A DNA stretch of 6,019 bases from Gammaproteobacteria bacterium RIFCSPLOWO2_02_FULL_56_15 (GTDB lineage: Bacteria > Pseudomonadota > Gammaproteobacteria > Eutrophobiales > Eutrophobiaceae). The translations under genes and the position numbers were made by a program. Shown here in pieces: positions 1-5,813 of this stretch (position 1 is its first letter; each line of letters opens with the position of its first letter). The stretch is taken from contig MGYR01000035.1 of assembly GCA_001801825.1 (NCBI GenBank), positions 2,284 through 8,302 on the forward strand, given 5' to 3'. Below the pieces are notes generated by a model that was not told the origin of the DNA, did no database searches, and was given only the letters and a program-made list of their open reading frames with translations.

Positions 1-1
1 C

Positions 2-1957
2 CCCGACCGCGGGGCAAGCGTGGCGGCTACTTCCTCCGATGACGATATCACTCTGAATTTTCAGGATACGGATCTACGGGAATTCATCAAGGTGATCCTG
101 GGTGATGTGTTGGGGGAGAGTTTCCTCATCGACCCCAGGGTGGGCGGCTCGGTGACAATCCAGACCACGACGCCGGTTCAAAAGGCACAACTCATGCCCA
201 TATTTGAGGAAATACTGGCCATGAACGGGGCTGCCGCGGTGCGTTCCGAAGGTCTGTACAAGATCGTACCGCGGGAGGCTGCAGTCCGGGGCAACCTGGC
301 GCCGGATCTGGATGGCAGCGGAGCTGAATCGGGCTTCGCGGCGAATATCATCCCCCTGCAATATATCGCAGCACTGGAAATGCAGAAGATCCTCGAGCCC
401 TTTCTCACCGACCCCGCCGGTCTGAATATCGACAGCAAGCGGAATCTGCTTATGCTGTCAGGCACCAGCCAGGAACAGGTCCTGATCCGGGAAACCGTGG
501 CGATCTTTGACGTAGACTGGATGCGTGGCATGTCCACGGGCCTGTACCCGCTCAGCTATGTCGAACCCAAGACCCTGAAAGAGGAACTGGATGCCATTCT
601 GCAGGCCGTCGAAGGTGAAGCGGCCACCAACCTGCTGGATGGTTTGGTGCGCACCGTGGCGCTGGAGCGGCTCAACGCCATTCTCATCATCAGCTCGACG
701 CCGGCCGCTCAGCGGGAGATGGAGGTCTGGCTGCAGCGCTTGGACAAACCCGGTCAATACGTGGGCAAGCGGCTCTATGTATACAATGTCCAGAACGCCA
801 AGGCCGTGGATCTGGCCGAGATCCTGGGCCCGGTGTTCAGCGGCAGCCAGGGCAGCGCCGAAAAGCGGGCCGCCGAACTGGCGCCGGGCCTCCGGCCGGT
901 CGAGGTGGGCAAGGCCCCGGGGGAACAGAACCCAGCGCAAGAGCAACAACCCTCGCAGCCGGTCGCGCGGGTGTACCAGGGGGAAGGAGGCGTCGTCCTG
1001 CCCACCGATGATAGCATCCAGATCATCGCCGATGATGTGCGCAACGCCCTGGTGGTGCTCGCGACCCCGGCTGATTACAAAATGGTGGAGGCCGCGCTCC
1101 AGAAGCTGGACGTGGTGCCCTTGCAGGTCCTGATCGAGGCCAGCATCCTGGAGGTCACGCTAAGGGATGACCTGTCCTTCGGAGTGGAATGGTTTTTCAA
1201 AAACCGTCTGGATATCAACCAGGGTAAGACCGGTGTGGCGGCACTGGATCTGGGATCGGTAGGTATCCAGAGCCAGGTCCCTTCCTTTTCCTATGTGATC
1301 CGGGATGTTGCCGGGGTGAATCTGGCGCTCAACGCCCTGCAGAATGAATCCGATGTGAATGTGCTGTCCTCCCCTTCATTGATGGTGTTGGATAATCAGA
1401 CCGCGACCATCAATGTCGGTGACGAGATTCCGGTACCGACCCGCCAGTCCCAGTCCATCGAGTCCATAAGCAACGTGAACCCCTTTTCCACCGTGAATGA
1501 AATCCAGTATCGCAAGACCGGCGTGACCCTTACCGTGACACCCCGCGTCAACAGCGGGGGACTGGTGACCATGGAAATCATCCAGGAAGTCAGTTCGGCA
1601 GTCAGCACGACCACTTCAGATATTGATGCGCCAACGATTCAGAATCGCATGGTGGAAAGCGTGGTCGCCATCAACTCCGGTGAGACCCTCGTACTCGGCG
1701 GACTCATCCAGGATAACGAGACTGGCACCGAGAGCGGTATTCCAGGCCTCTACAAAATACCACTACTGGGCAAACTGTTCGGCCGCACCAAGAATGAGTT
1801 GGTCCGGACTGAACTCCTGATCCTGATCACGCCCAGGGTGGTAGGCAACCGCAGCGAAGCCCGCGCCATCACCAATGAATTTCGGGCCAAGCTGCGCAAC
1901 ATCATACCGCTGGAAACCAAACGCAATGCACAAACCCCCAATCAAACCGTGCCATGA
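2..1957 (+). CDS. gspD: Type II secretion system secretin GspD (5' end missing)
   Basis: Outer-membrane secretin of the type II secretion system: it forms the multimeric gated channel through which folded periplasmic proteins leave the cell. The frame is open to the left edge, so the GTG at 20 is probably internal and the signal peptide lies outside. The 651 visible residues nearly equal a mature GspD. Numbering residues from nt 20, the order is N0 (about 10-90, starting ITLNFQDTDLREFI), N1 (about 108-167), N2 (about 172-245), N3 (about 250-375) and the secretin barrel (about 376-615). N3 is interrupted by a Gly/Pro/Gln-rich loop at nt ~840-1010. Barrel signatures are VGDEIPVPT (nt 1415), LVLGGLIQD (nt 1688), IPGLYKIPLLGKLFG and ELLILITPRVV (nt 1811). 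The tail after the barrel is short and polar, with no long pilotin-binding S domain. Several N domains favour GspD over PilQ. No gspE follows, so it may end its cluster, as xpsD does in Xanthomonas (inference). Confidence 0.93.
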   Translation, partial: PDRGASVAATSSDDDITLNFQDTDLREFIKVILGDVLGESFLIDPRVGGSVTIQTTTPVQKAQLMPIFEEILAMNGAAAVRSEGLYKIVPREAAVRGNLAPDLDGSGAESGFAANIIPLQYIAALEMQKILEPFLTDPAGLNIDSKRNLLMLSGTSQEQVLIRETVAIFDVDWMRGMSTGLYPLSYVEPKTLKEELDAILQAVEGEAATNLLDGLVRTVALERLNAILIISSTPAAQREMEVWLQRLDKPGQYVGKRLYVYNVQNAKAVDLAEILGPVFSGSQGSAEKRAAELAPGLRPVEVGKAPGEQNPAQEQQPSQPVARVYQGEGGVVLPTDDSIQIIADDVRNALVVLATPADYKMVEAALQKLDVVPLQVLIEASILEVTLRDDLSFGVEWFFKNRLDINQGKTGVAALDLGSVGIQSQVPSFSYVIRDVAGVNLALNALQNESDVNVLSSPSLMVLDNQTATINVGDEIPVPTRQSQSIESISNVNPFSTVNEIQYRKTGVTLTVTPRVNSGGLVTMEIIQEVSSAVSTTTSDIDAPTIQNRMVESVVAINSGETLVLGGLIQDNETGTESGIPGLYKIPLLGKLFGRTKNELVRTELLILITPRVVGNRSEARAITNEFRAKLRNIIPLETKRNAQTPNQTVP

Positions 1958-2002
1958 CGAGAGCACGCATTGGAATGCCGTGGTCCTGTCACCGCGCAGG
2001 CC

Positions 2003-2036
2003 TGCTCCCGCCGGAACCCGGGGCCCCTCGGGAGCA
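2003..2036 (+). other. GC-rich hairpin between gspD and apbE
   Basis: Perfect 8-bp inverted repeat: TGCTCCCG at 2003-2010 and CGGGAGCA at 2029-2036, with an 18-nt GC-rich loop. It lies 46 bases after the gspD stop. A pyrimidine-rich stretch follows, but no run of T, so it is not a classical intrinsic terminator. It could be an mRNA-stabilising or processing hairpin at the end of the gsp transcript, or chance in GC-rich DNA. Confidence 0.35.
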
Positions 2037-2166
2037 ACCTCCTCCCCTGTAGTTGCCAACGCCCCATTGATTGCCCCATCCGCCACGGAGTAGCGCTGTG
2101 TCCTGTACCACAGCACGCCGGGTTTTGGAGCCGAGGGCCGTCCCCCTGAGGCCGTCGATCCGATTC

Positions 2167-3183
2167 ATGATCCGGGTCTCCTGCCTGCTGCTGTTCAGCG
2201 CCTGCGGCAGCCAGCCGCAGGATGCCACGCTGGAGTTCAGCGGCATCAGCATGGGGACAGGCTACACCGTCAAGCTCCTCCCTCCCGCTGACGGGATCGA
2301 TACTGCGTCGCTCGGGAAGAAGATCTCCGCCATACTGGAATCCGTCGATACCCGCATGTCCACCTACCTGCCGGGATCGGAGCTTTCGCGGCTGAACAGC
2401 AATCCGTCCCTGGAATGGATCCCGGTTTCCCCGGAGCTCTTCACCGTTCTACAACTGGCGCTGGAGGTAAGCCGTATCACGAACGGCACTTTCGATATCA
2501 CCGTGGGCAGACTGGTGAATCTCTGGGGTTTCGGACCGGAGCAAGTCCCGGAAACCATTCCGGATGAGGGGACGATCCGGCGCGAAGCGGAGAAAACAGG
2601 TTATTTCAAGCTGCGGCTGGACGCAGCTACCTCCAGCATCCGGAAAACACAGCCGGATCTGTACATTGATTTGTCCGGAATCGCCCAGGGCTACGCCGCA
2701 GACCGGGTCGCAGACGCCCTCGATGCCGTCCCGGTGGAGAACTACCTGATCGATGTGAGCGGTGAGATCCGGGCCAGCGGACATAACGGCAGCGGCCAGG
2801 AGTGGCGCATCGGTATCGAAAAACCCGACAGCGGGGTCCGTACGGTGAAGAGGATTATAGAGCTACGGCGATCCGGGATGGCAACTTCCGGTGACTACCG
2901 CAATTTCTATGTCCGCAATGGCAAACGCTATGCCCATATCATCGACCCGCGGACAGGACATCCGATTGAACACCAGCTTGCCTCGGTATCCGTGCTGCAT
3001 GAATCCGCCGCCCTGGCCGACGCCCTGGCCACCGGCCTGCTGGTACTGGGGACAGAGCCGGCCCGGACCCTGGCCGAGCAGAACGGGATCGCCGCCTATT
3101 TCCTGACGCGGTCCGGGGAGGGCTTCACGGAGAGTTACACCCCGTTATTCGCACCCTATCTTGCCGGGGATGCAGGCGAATGA
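2167..3183 (+). CDS. apbE: FAD:protein FMN transferase, ApbE family lipoprotein
   Basis: Covalently attaches FMN from FAD to Thr/Ser of periplasmic or membrane flavoproteins such as NqrB/NqrC, RnfG/RnfD or NosR-type proteins (family knowledge). With the ATG at 2167 the product is 338 residues. It starts MIRVSCLLLFSACG, a short lipoprotein signal with Cys13 as the lipidated residue, so it is likely membrane-anchored and periplasmic. ApbE motifs in order: MGTGYTV (29), DTRMSTYLPGSELSRLN (61), FDITVGRLVNLWGFGP (109), DLSGIAQGYAAD (168), DVSGEIRASG (196), GDYRNFY (242), DPRTGHPI (260) and DALAT (285-289, the conserved Mg-binding Asp/Thr). Two family positions look altered: Arg for the usual Pro in TVGPL, and Ser for Gly in the GGE motif. 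The start is uncertain. A GTG at 2098 has a better Shine-Dalgarno (GGAG at 2087-2090, 7-nt spacing) but would add 23 Arg/Pro-rich residues before the signal. No nqr or rnf gene is visible, so the substrate is unknown. Confidence 0.92.
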   Translation: MIRVSCLLLFSACGSQPQDATLEFSGISMGTGYTVKLLPPADGIDTASLGKKISAILESVDTRMSTYLPGSELSRLNSNPSLEWIPVSPELFTVLQLALEVSRITNGTFDITVGRLVNLWGFGPEQVPETIPDEGTIRREAEKTGYFKLRLDAATSSIRKTQPDLYIDLSGIAQGYAADRVADALDAVPVENYLIDVSGEIRASGHNGSGQEWRIGIEKPDSGVRTVKRIIELRRSGMATSGDYRNFYVRNGKRYAHIIDPRTGHPIEHQLASVSVLHESAALADALATGLLVLGTEPARTLAEQNGIAAYFLTRSGEGFTESYTPLFAPYLAGDAGE

Positions 3184-3281
3184 TCAACCTTGCGATGCCA
3201 GGATGCCATACCTGCACCCATGCCACGGAGTTTCTGTTCGGCCGGTCCCGGGGTAGCTACTGGAGCATGATAATATAGAGT

Positions 3282-3602
3282 ATGAATTATCTGTTGTATC
3301 TGTGCCTGCTGTTGCTGCTTGTCTGGCTGTGGGCGGCTACCCTGCGCACCCGTGAATATCTCCTGCGCTTCTGTCACCAGACCTGCCAAGAAGCGGGTTA
3401 CCAATTCCTCGATCAGACCGTGGTGCTGGAATCTCTGACGCTCCGCAAGGGATCCCATGGCCTGCCCGTCCTCTGCCGGAGATATCGCTTTGAGGTAAGT
3501 GAAGATGGTACGGACCGATACCAGGGGCATATAGTCCTTAGCGGCAGGCAGATCACAAGTTTTTTCCTGCATGGACGGCAGCACACGGAAATCCTGCATT
3601 AG
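3282..3602 (+). CDS. Small membrane-anchored protein, DUF3301-like
   Basis: 106-residue protein of unknown function. Residues 3-20 form one very hydrophobic helix (Leu-rich, with WLW at 15-17), followed by Arg residues, so it is probably a single-pass membrane anchor with a soluble C-terminal domain. That domain carries C31 and C35 (CHQTC), then FLDQTVVLESLTLRKG at 42-57, RRYRFEVSEDG at 66-76 and a terminal beta-rich stretch. The pattern of Cys, LDQTV, R-Y-F-E-S-DG matches what I remember of the DUF3301 family of gammaproteobacteria; no search was run. The ATG at 3282 is forced by an in-frame TAG at 3276. The nearest purine stretch, AGAG at 3277-3280, is too close for a good Shine-Dalgarno, so initiation is probably weak or unusual. 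It lies 98 bases after apbE on the same strand and may be cotranscribed with it. Confidence 0.75.
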   Translation: MNYLLYLCLLLLLVWLWAATLRTREYLLRFCHQTCQEAGYQFLDQTVVLESLTLRKGSHGLPVLCRRYRFEVSEDGTDRYQGHIVLSGRQITSFFLHGRQHTEILH

Positions 3603-3666
3603 AATCAGGCCGTGTTAATGGTCGGTCCACGTAGATATATTTCACTCTCACGGCCGAATAAATGGT

Positions 3667-3695
3667 TTGGCAGCGAGCTACCTCAGTTTTACAAT
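3667..3695 (+). promoter_or_regulatory. Predicted sigma70 promoter of the GST gene
   Basis: TTGGCA at 3667-3672 and TACAAT at 3690-3695 each match the -35/-10 consensus at five of six positions, with the optimal 17-bp spacing. The predicted start is near 3702, giving a leader of about 25 bases containing AGGGTG (3712-3717) before the ATG at 3727. This supports the downstream ATG and means the TTG at 3667, which is part of the -35 box, is not a start codon. Confidence 0.6.
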
Positions 3696-3726
3696 CATTC
3701 ATTCCAATTACAGGGTGCTCAAAAGC

Positions 3727-4449
3727 ATGCTTACTCTCTACAGCTTCGGCCCTTCCGCCAATTCGCTCAAACCACTACTGACGCTTTATGAAAAAGGTCT
3801 GGATTTCGAGTCCCGCTACCTCAACCCTGCCAGATTCGAGCAGCACGAGGACTGGTTCAAGCAGATCAACCCCAATGCTCAGGCGCCGGCGCTGGATCAT
3901 GATGGACGCATCATCACGGAATCCACCGTGATTTGTGAATACCTGGAGGATCTCTTTCCGGGAACGCCCCGCCTGCGGCCGGAGGATCCCTACCAGCGTG
4001 CGCAAATGCGCATCTGGACCAAATGGGTGGATGAATATTTCTGCTGGTGCGTTTCCACCATTGGGTGGGAGCGGCGCATCAGCGGAATTGCCCGCAGTGT
4101 ATCAGAGGAGGAATTCGAACGGCTGGTCGCGCGTATCCCTTTGAAGGAGCAGCAGCTCAAGTGGCGAAATGCACGTAATGGCTTCGATAAAAAGGTACTG
4201 GAAGAGGAGATGCGCAAGATCGACTACTCGGTAAAGAAGCTGGAAGCCCGGCTGAGCCAGAGCCCGTGGCTGGCGGGAGACAGTTATACCCTGGCCGATA
4301 TCTGCAATTTCGCCATCGCCCATACGATGGATAGCGGCTTCCCCGAGTTGATCAACCCGCAGGCCACTCCCCATATCCTGGACTGGCTGGCGCGGATCCG
4401 GGAACGCCCCGCCTGCCGGACGATGTACGCCAATGCACCGGTTCGATAA
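3727..4449 (+). CDS. Glutathione S-transferase, LigF-like (beta-etherase type)
   Basis: 240-residue cytoplasmic GST. The N-terminal thioredoxin-like domain (1-75) starts LTLYSFGPSANSLKPL. Ser6, Asn12 and Ser13 are candidate glutathione-activating residues, Pro54 in NAQAPAL is the cis-proline, and Glu65-Ser66 (TESTVICEYLE) bind the glutathione gamma-glutamyl group. The all-helical C-terminal domain has WTKWVDEYFCWCVSTIGWE, EQQLKWRNARNGF and the fold-stabilising Asp191 in LADICNFAIAH. These stretches match, almost word for word as I remember it, LigF of Sphingobium SYK-6, which cleaves the beta-aryl ether bond of lignin dimers with glutathione. This is recall, not a search, and the true substrate could be another ether, halide or epoxide. 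The start at 3727 is supported by AGGG at 3712-3715 and the promoter upstream. No other lignin-pathway gene is visible. The stop codon directly abuts the remnant of a PIN toxin on the opposite strand. Confidence 0.88.
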   Translation: MLTLYSFGPSANSLKPLLTLYEKGLDFESRYLNPARFEQHEDWFKQINPNAQAPALDHDGRIITESTVICEYLEDLFPGTPRLRPEDPYQRAQMRIWTKWVDEYFCWCVSTIGWERRISGIARSVSEEEFERLVARIPLKEQQLKWRNARNGFDKKVLEEEMRKIDYSVKKLEARLSQSPWLAGDSYTLADICNFAIAHTMDSGFPELINPQATPHILDWLARIRERPACRTMYANAPVR

Positions 4450-4554
4450 TTCACAAGTTAACTTTTTATATGCTTTTATATAAAGGATTTATCTTGGTAG
4501 GCCACCAAAGAAAACTCCAGATATGAATACATTTGTATCAAGTACGATCTTCAC
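4450..4554 (-). pseudogene. Remnant of a PIN-domain toxin (VapC-like), truncated
   Basis: Read on the minus strand from a GTG at 4554-4552, which overlaps the antitoxin stop as GTGA. The frame encodes VKIVLDTNVFISGVFFGGLP then R, the characteristic N-terminus of PIN-family toxin nucleases (COG1569-type), including the first catalytic Asp (residue 6). A TAA at 4491-4489 ends it after 21 codons. Beyond the stop the same frame continues ILYIKAYKKLTCELS, which still resembles the family pattern of Ile-Leu followed by a charged helix. The frame then meets the 3' end of the GST gene at 4449. Intact toxins are roughly 130-150 residues, so the remaining acidic active-site residues are gone and no nuclease can be made. 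Identification of the N-terminus is strong; homology after the TAA is suggestive only. Confidence 0.8.
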
Positions 4555-4814
4555 TTTTGTTTTCGTACTTTTTGAATTACTGATGCAATATCTGTCTTCT
4601 TCAAGCCAACTTTTCTGGCTTGTTTCCGGGCATCAGAGATCAACTGATCAAATTCAGTCATGGATGGTTGAGCTATCGACTTTAAAATGACTACATCATT
4701 ATTTCCTACCACAATAAACTGCGCCCCTGTTTTCAATCCAAGTCGCCTCCTGATTTCTTCCGGTATAACAATTTGTCCTTTGGAAGACATTTTTGTTGTC
4801 GCTAATGGTGCCAT
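4551..4814 (-). CDS. AbrB/MazE/SpoVT-family antitoxin, toxin lost
   Basis: 87-residue swapped-hairpin DNA-binding protein. Residues about 5-50 form the SpoVT/AbrB domain: TTKMSSKGQIVIPEEIRRRL, then a GLKTGAQFIVVGNNDVVILK stretch. The C-terminal part (about 52-87) is a basic helical tail, FDQLISDARKQARKVGLKKTDIA and on, of the kind that neutralises PIN toxins. The start is firm: AGGAG (minus strand, 4826-4822) lies 7 bases before the ATG. In intact modules the antitoxin binds both toxin and operator. Here only the toxin N-terminus survives downstream, so the protein is an orphan that can at most regulate its own promoter or cross-react with other toxins (inference). The gene is visibly AT-richer than its neighbours, in keeping with acquisition by transfer. 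Confidence 0.9.
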   Translation of the reverse strand: MAPLATTKMSSKGQIVIPEEIRRRLGLKTGAQFIVVGNNDVVILKSIAQPSMTEFDQLISDARKQARKVGLKKTDIASVIQKVRKQK

Positions 4815-4834
4815 TGTTTTACTCCTGTCCAGAT

Positions 4835-4854
4835 TAATCTTACCAGTAAGATTA
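4835..4854. promoter_or_regulatory. Palindromic operator of the antitoxin gene
   Basis: Perfect inverted repeat with 9-bp arms, TAATCTTAC (4835-4843) and GTAAGATTA (4846-4854), and a 2-bp spacer. It overlaps the -10 box and the predicted transcription start of the AbrB-type gene. This is the expected position for autorepression by an AbrB/MazE antitoxin dimer. It could also fold as an RNA hairpin in the leader, but its position in the promoter favours an operator. Confidence 0.6.
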
Positions 4855-4877
4855 TAGCACAGAGAACATGCTTACAA
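4851..4877 (-). promoter_or_regulatory. Predicted antitoxin promoter with extended -10
   Basis: On the minus strand TATAAT (4856-4851) matches the consensus perfectly and is preceded by TGC, giving an extended -10 (TGnTATAAT). A partial -35, TTGTAA (4877-4872), is 15 bp upstream, shorter than optimal, but the extended -10 can compensate. The predicted start falls near 4844, inside the palindrome at 4835-4854, leaving a leader of about 30 bases with a good Shine-Dalgarno. Confidence 0.65.
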
Positions 4878-4915
4878 ACGTCTATCAGACAAGAGCAAAT
4901 CAGGATAGAGCGAGT

Positions 4916-4946
4916 GTAGCCTGGATGGAGTGAAACGGAATCCGGG
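4916..4946 (+). repeat. REP-like element, left copy (GTAG head plus hairpin)
   Basis: A GTAG tetranucleotide (4916-4919) is followed by an imperfect hairpin: CCTGGAT (4920-4926) pairs with ATCCGGG (4940-4946) through one G-T wobble around a 13-nt loop. A GTAG head with a palindromic body is the hallmark of REP sequences mobilised by RAYT (TnpA-REP) transposases. Similar sequences of the GTAGCCCGGAT...ATCCGGG type are, from memory, dispersed in many gammaproteobacterial genomes. An exact inverted copy lies at 5069-5099. Confidence 0.75.
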
Positions 4947-5068
4947 GTTCATACGCCATAACGATTACTGTTGACGATTGCAACACTTGCACAATCTCTC
5001 GGATATATTGTCAATACGTCCCGCCCGCAATACGTTTGCGCCGGTGCTGGTCCAGCGTTCGACTGTAT
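4947..5068. other. Spacer between the inverted REP copies
   Basis: This 122-base stretch holds no convincing gene. It contains a weak inverted repeat, TTGACGAT (4971-4978) against ATTGTCAA (5007-5014), allowing one G-T pair. Nested inside is GATTG (4976-4980) against CAATC (4992-4996). I see no convincing promoter in it. The whole region 4861-5139 between the divergent antitoxin and tetR promoters is otherwise empty of genes. Confidence 0.45.
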
Positions 5069-5099
5069 CCCGGATTCCGTTTCACTCCATCCAGGCTAC
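5069..5099 (-). repeat. REP-like element, right copy, inverted
   Basis: Exact reverse complement, over 31 bases without mismatch, of the copy at 4916-4946; its GTAG head is at 5099-5096 on the minus strand. The two GTAG heads therefore point outward, like a REP doublet (BIME-type). Beyond the perfect arms, pairing continues imperfectly for about 8 more positions on the outer side (4908-4915 with 5100-5107), mostly through G-T wobbles. No RAYT transposase gene is present in the window, and I see no clear target-site duplication. Confidence 0.75.
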
Positions 5100-5114
5100 G
5101 TTCACTGCTTCCGC

Positions 5115-5145
5115 TTGAAATCAGGATCGAAACTGCTAGTATAAT
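5115..5145 (+). promoter_or_regulatory. Predicted promoter of the tetR operon
   Basis: TATAAT at 5140-5145 is a perfect -10. TTGAAA at 5115-5120 matches the -35 at five of six positions, but the spacer is 19 bp, longer than the usual 17. The predicted start near 5152 lies in the palindromic operator that follows, leaving a leader of about 29 bases before the ATG at 5181. Confidence 0.55.
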
Positions 5146-5168
5146 TGACTGACCAGTCAGTTATTTAT
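5141..5168. promoter_or_regulatory. Palindromic TetR-type operator at the transcription start
   Basis: The core is ACTGAC (5148-5153), CA, GTCAGT (5156-5161), a perfect 6-bp inverted repeat. Symmetry extends with mismatches over 28 bases (5141-5168), pairing ATAA-type outer ends. It begins inside the -10 box and covers the predicted start, so a bound TetR dimer would block the polymerase. It lies directly upstream of the tetR-family gene, which makes autoregulation the simplest reading (inference). Confidence 0.6.
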
Positions 5169-5180
5169 TCATCACCGATA

Positions 5181-5813
5181 ATGAAACGGGCGATATCCGA
5201 AGCAGCCAAGGACCAACGACGCGATCTCATCCTGGATGCGGCGCTGGAAGAATTTTTTGAATCCGGTTTTCGCGCGGCGCGGATGGACGATATCGCCCGG
5301 CGCGCCGGGATCTCCAAGGGCACGGTATACCTGTACTTCAACTCCAAGGAAGAGGTGTTTACCGCCCTGGTCACCAGCATCGCCCTGCCGAAGATCGAAC
5401 ATATCGAACAGACCCTGAAGCGCTCCGGAAATATAAAGGCGGCTCTGCACGCACTCTTTCAATACATCCCGACCGTCATCCGCGAATCGAAAATGCCGAA
5501 GATGGTAAAGATATTGATCAGCGATGCCCGTGCCTTTCCCGAGGTGGTCCGGGATTATCGGGAAAATGTCCTGAACCGTTTGTTCTCGGCCCTGACCGCA
5601 TTGCTGAAACGCGGTTGCCGGAGCGGAGAGATTCATACGCCTGCTCCGGAACATGCGGCCCGGCTGCTGGTGGCTCCAGTGATCTTCTCTGCGATCTGGA
5701 TCGTGATATTCGAGGAGGACCGGCGCTCCGTACTGGATGTGGAAGGACTGTTCGCTGCCCACGAAGCCATGGTACTGAAGGCACTCGCCGTGCCTGCCGA
5801 GCGACGCAAGTGA
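5181..5813 (+). CDS. TetR/AcrR-family transcriptional regulator
   Basis: 210-residue repressor. The N-terminal domain has the TetR signature: RRDLILDAALEEFFESGF (13-30), then the helix-turn-helix MDDIARRAGISKGTVYLYFN (35-54) and SKEEVFTALV. The C-terminal ligand-binding and dimerisation region (about 70-205) is helical and variable; its inducer cannot be predicted. The ATG at 5181 is chosen because the upstream in-frame TTG at 5145 is in the -10 box. The Shine-Dalgarno is poor, which is common for low-level repressors. Its stop overlaps the start of a membrane-fusion protein gene (GTGA), so the two are translationally coupled. The arrangement resembles the cecR(ybiH)-ybhG type of efflux operon, in which the regulator controls itself and the downstream HlyD/ABC exporter (family knowledge plus inference). 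Confidence 0.92.
   Translation: MKRAISEAAKDQRRDLILDAALEEFFESGFRAARMDDIARRAGISKGTVYLYFNSKEEVFTALVTSIALPKIEHIEQTLKRSGNIKAALHALFQYIPTVIRESKMPKMVKILISDARAFPEVVRDYRENVLNRLFSALTALLKRGCRSGEIHTPAPEHAARLLVAPVIFSAIWIVIFEEDRRSVLDVEGLFAAHEAMVLKALAVPAERRK

Noticed and set aside
458..949. Long minus-strand open frame inside gspD, and similar ones inside apbE, GST and tetR.
   Set aside because: They are opposite-strand shadows of well-supported GC-rich genes, with no recognisable domains and no ribosome-binding context.
1954..2052. A 32-codon ORF whose ATG overlaps the gspD stop (ATGA).
   Set aside because: Pro/Arg-rich composition, no Shine-Dalgarno, no recognisable family, and it contains the intergenic hairpin; most likely chance.
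3180..3278. A 32-codon ORF whose ATG overlaps the apbE stop, encoding a CHTC motif; considered as NqrM, which often follows apbE.
   Set aside because: It lacks the membrane helix and the Cys-rich tail of NqrM and has only a weak Shine-Dalgarno. The coupling position alone is not enough.
3608..3655. Inverted repeat GGCCGTG (3608-3614) and CACGGCC (3649-3655) after the DUF3301-like gene, considered as a terminator.
   Set aside because: The 34-nt loop is long and no T-run follows; support is too weak to annotate.
4465..4484. AT-only stem TTTATAT/ATATAAA after the GST stop, considered as a GST terminator.
   Set aside because: The stem has no GC pairs, so it would be unstable, and it lies in the AT-rich PIN remnant, where such repeats arise easily.
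5145..5180. Upstream TTG start for the TetR gene, adding 12 residues.
   Set aside because: The TTG begins in the -10 hexamer, upstream of the predicted transcription start, so it would not be in the mRNA.
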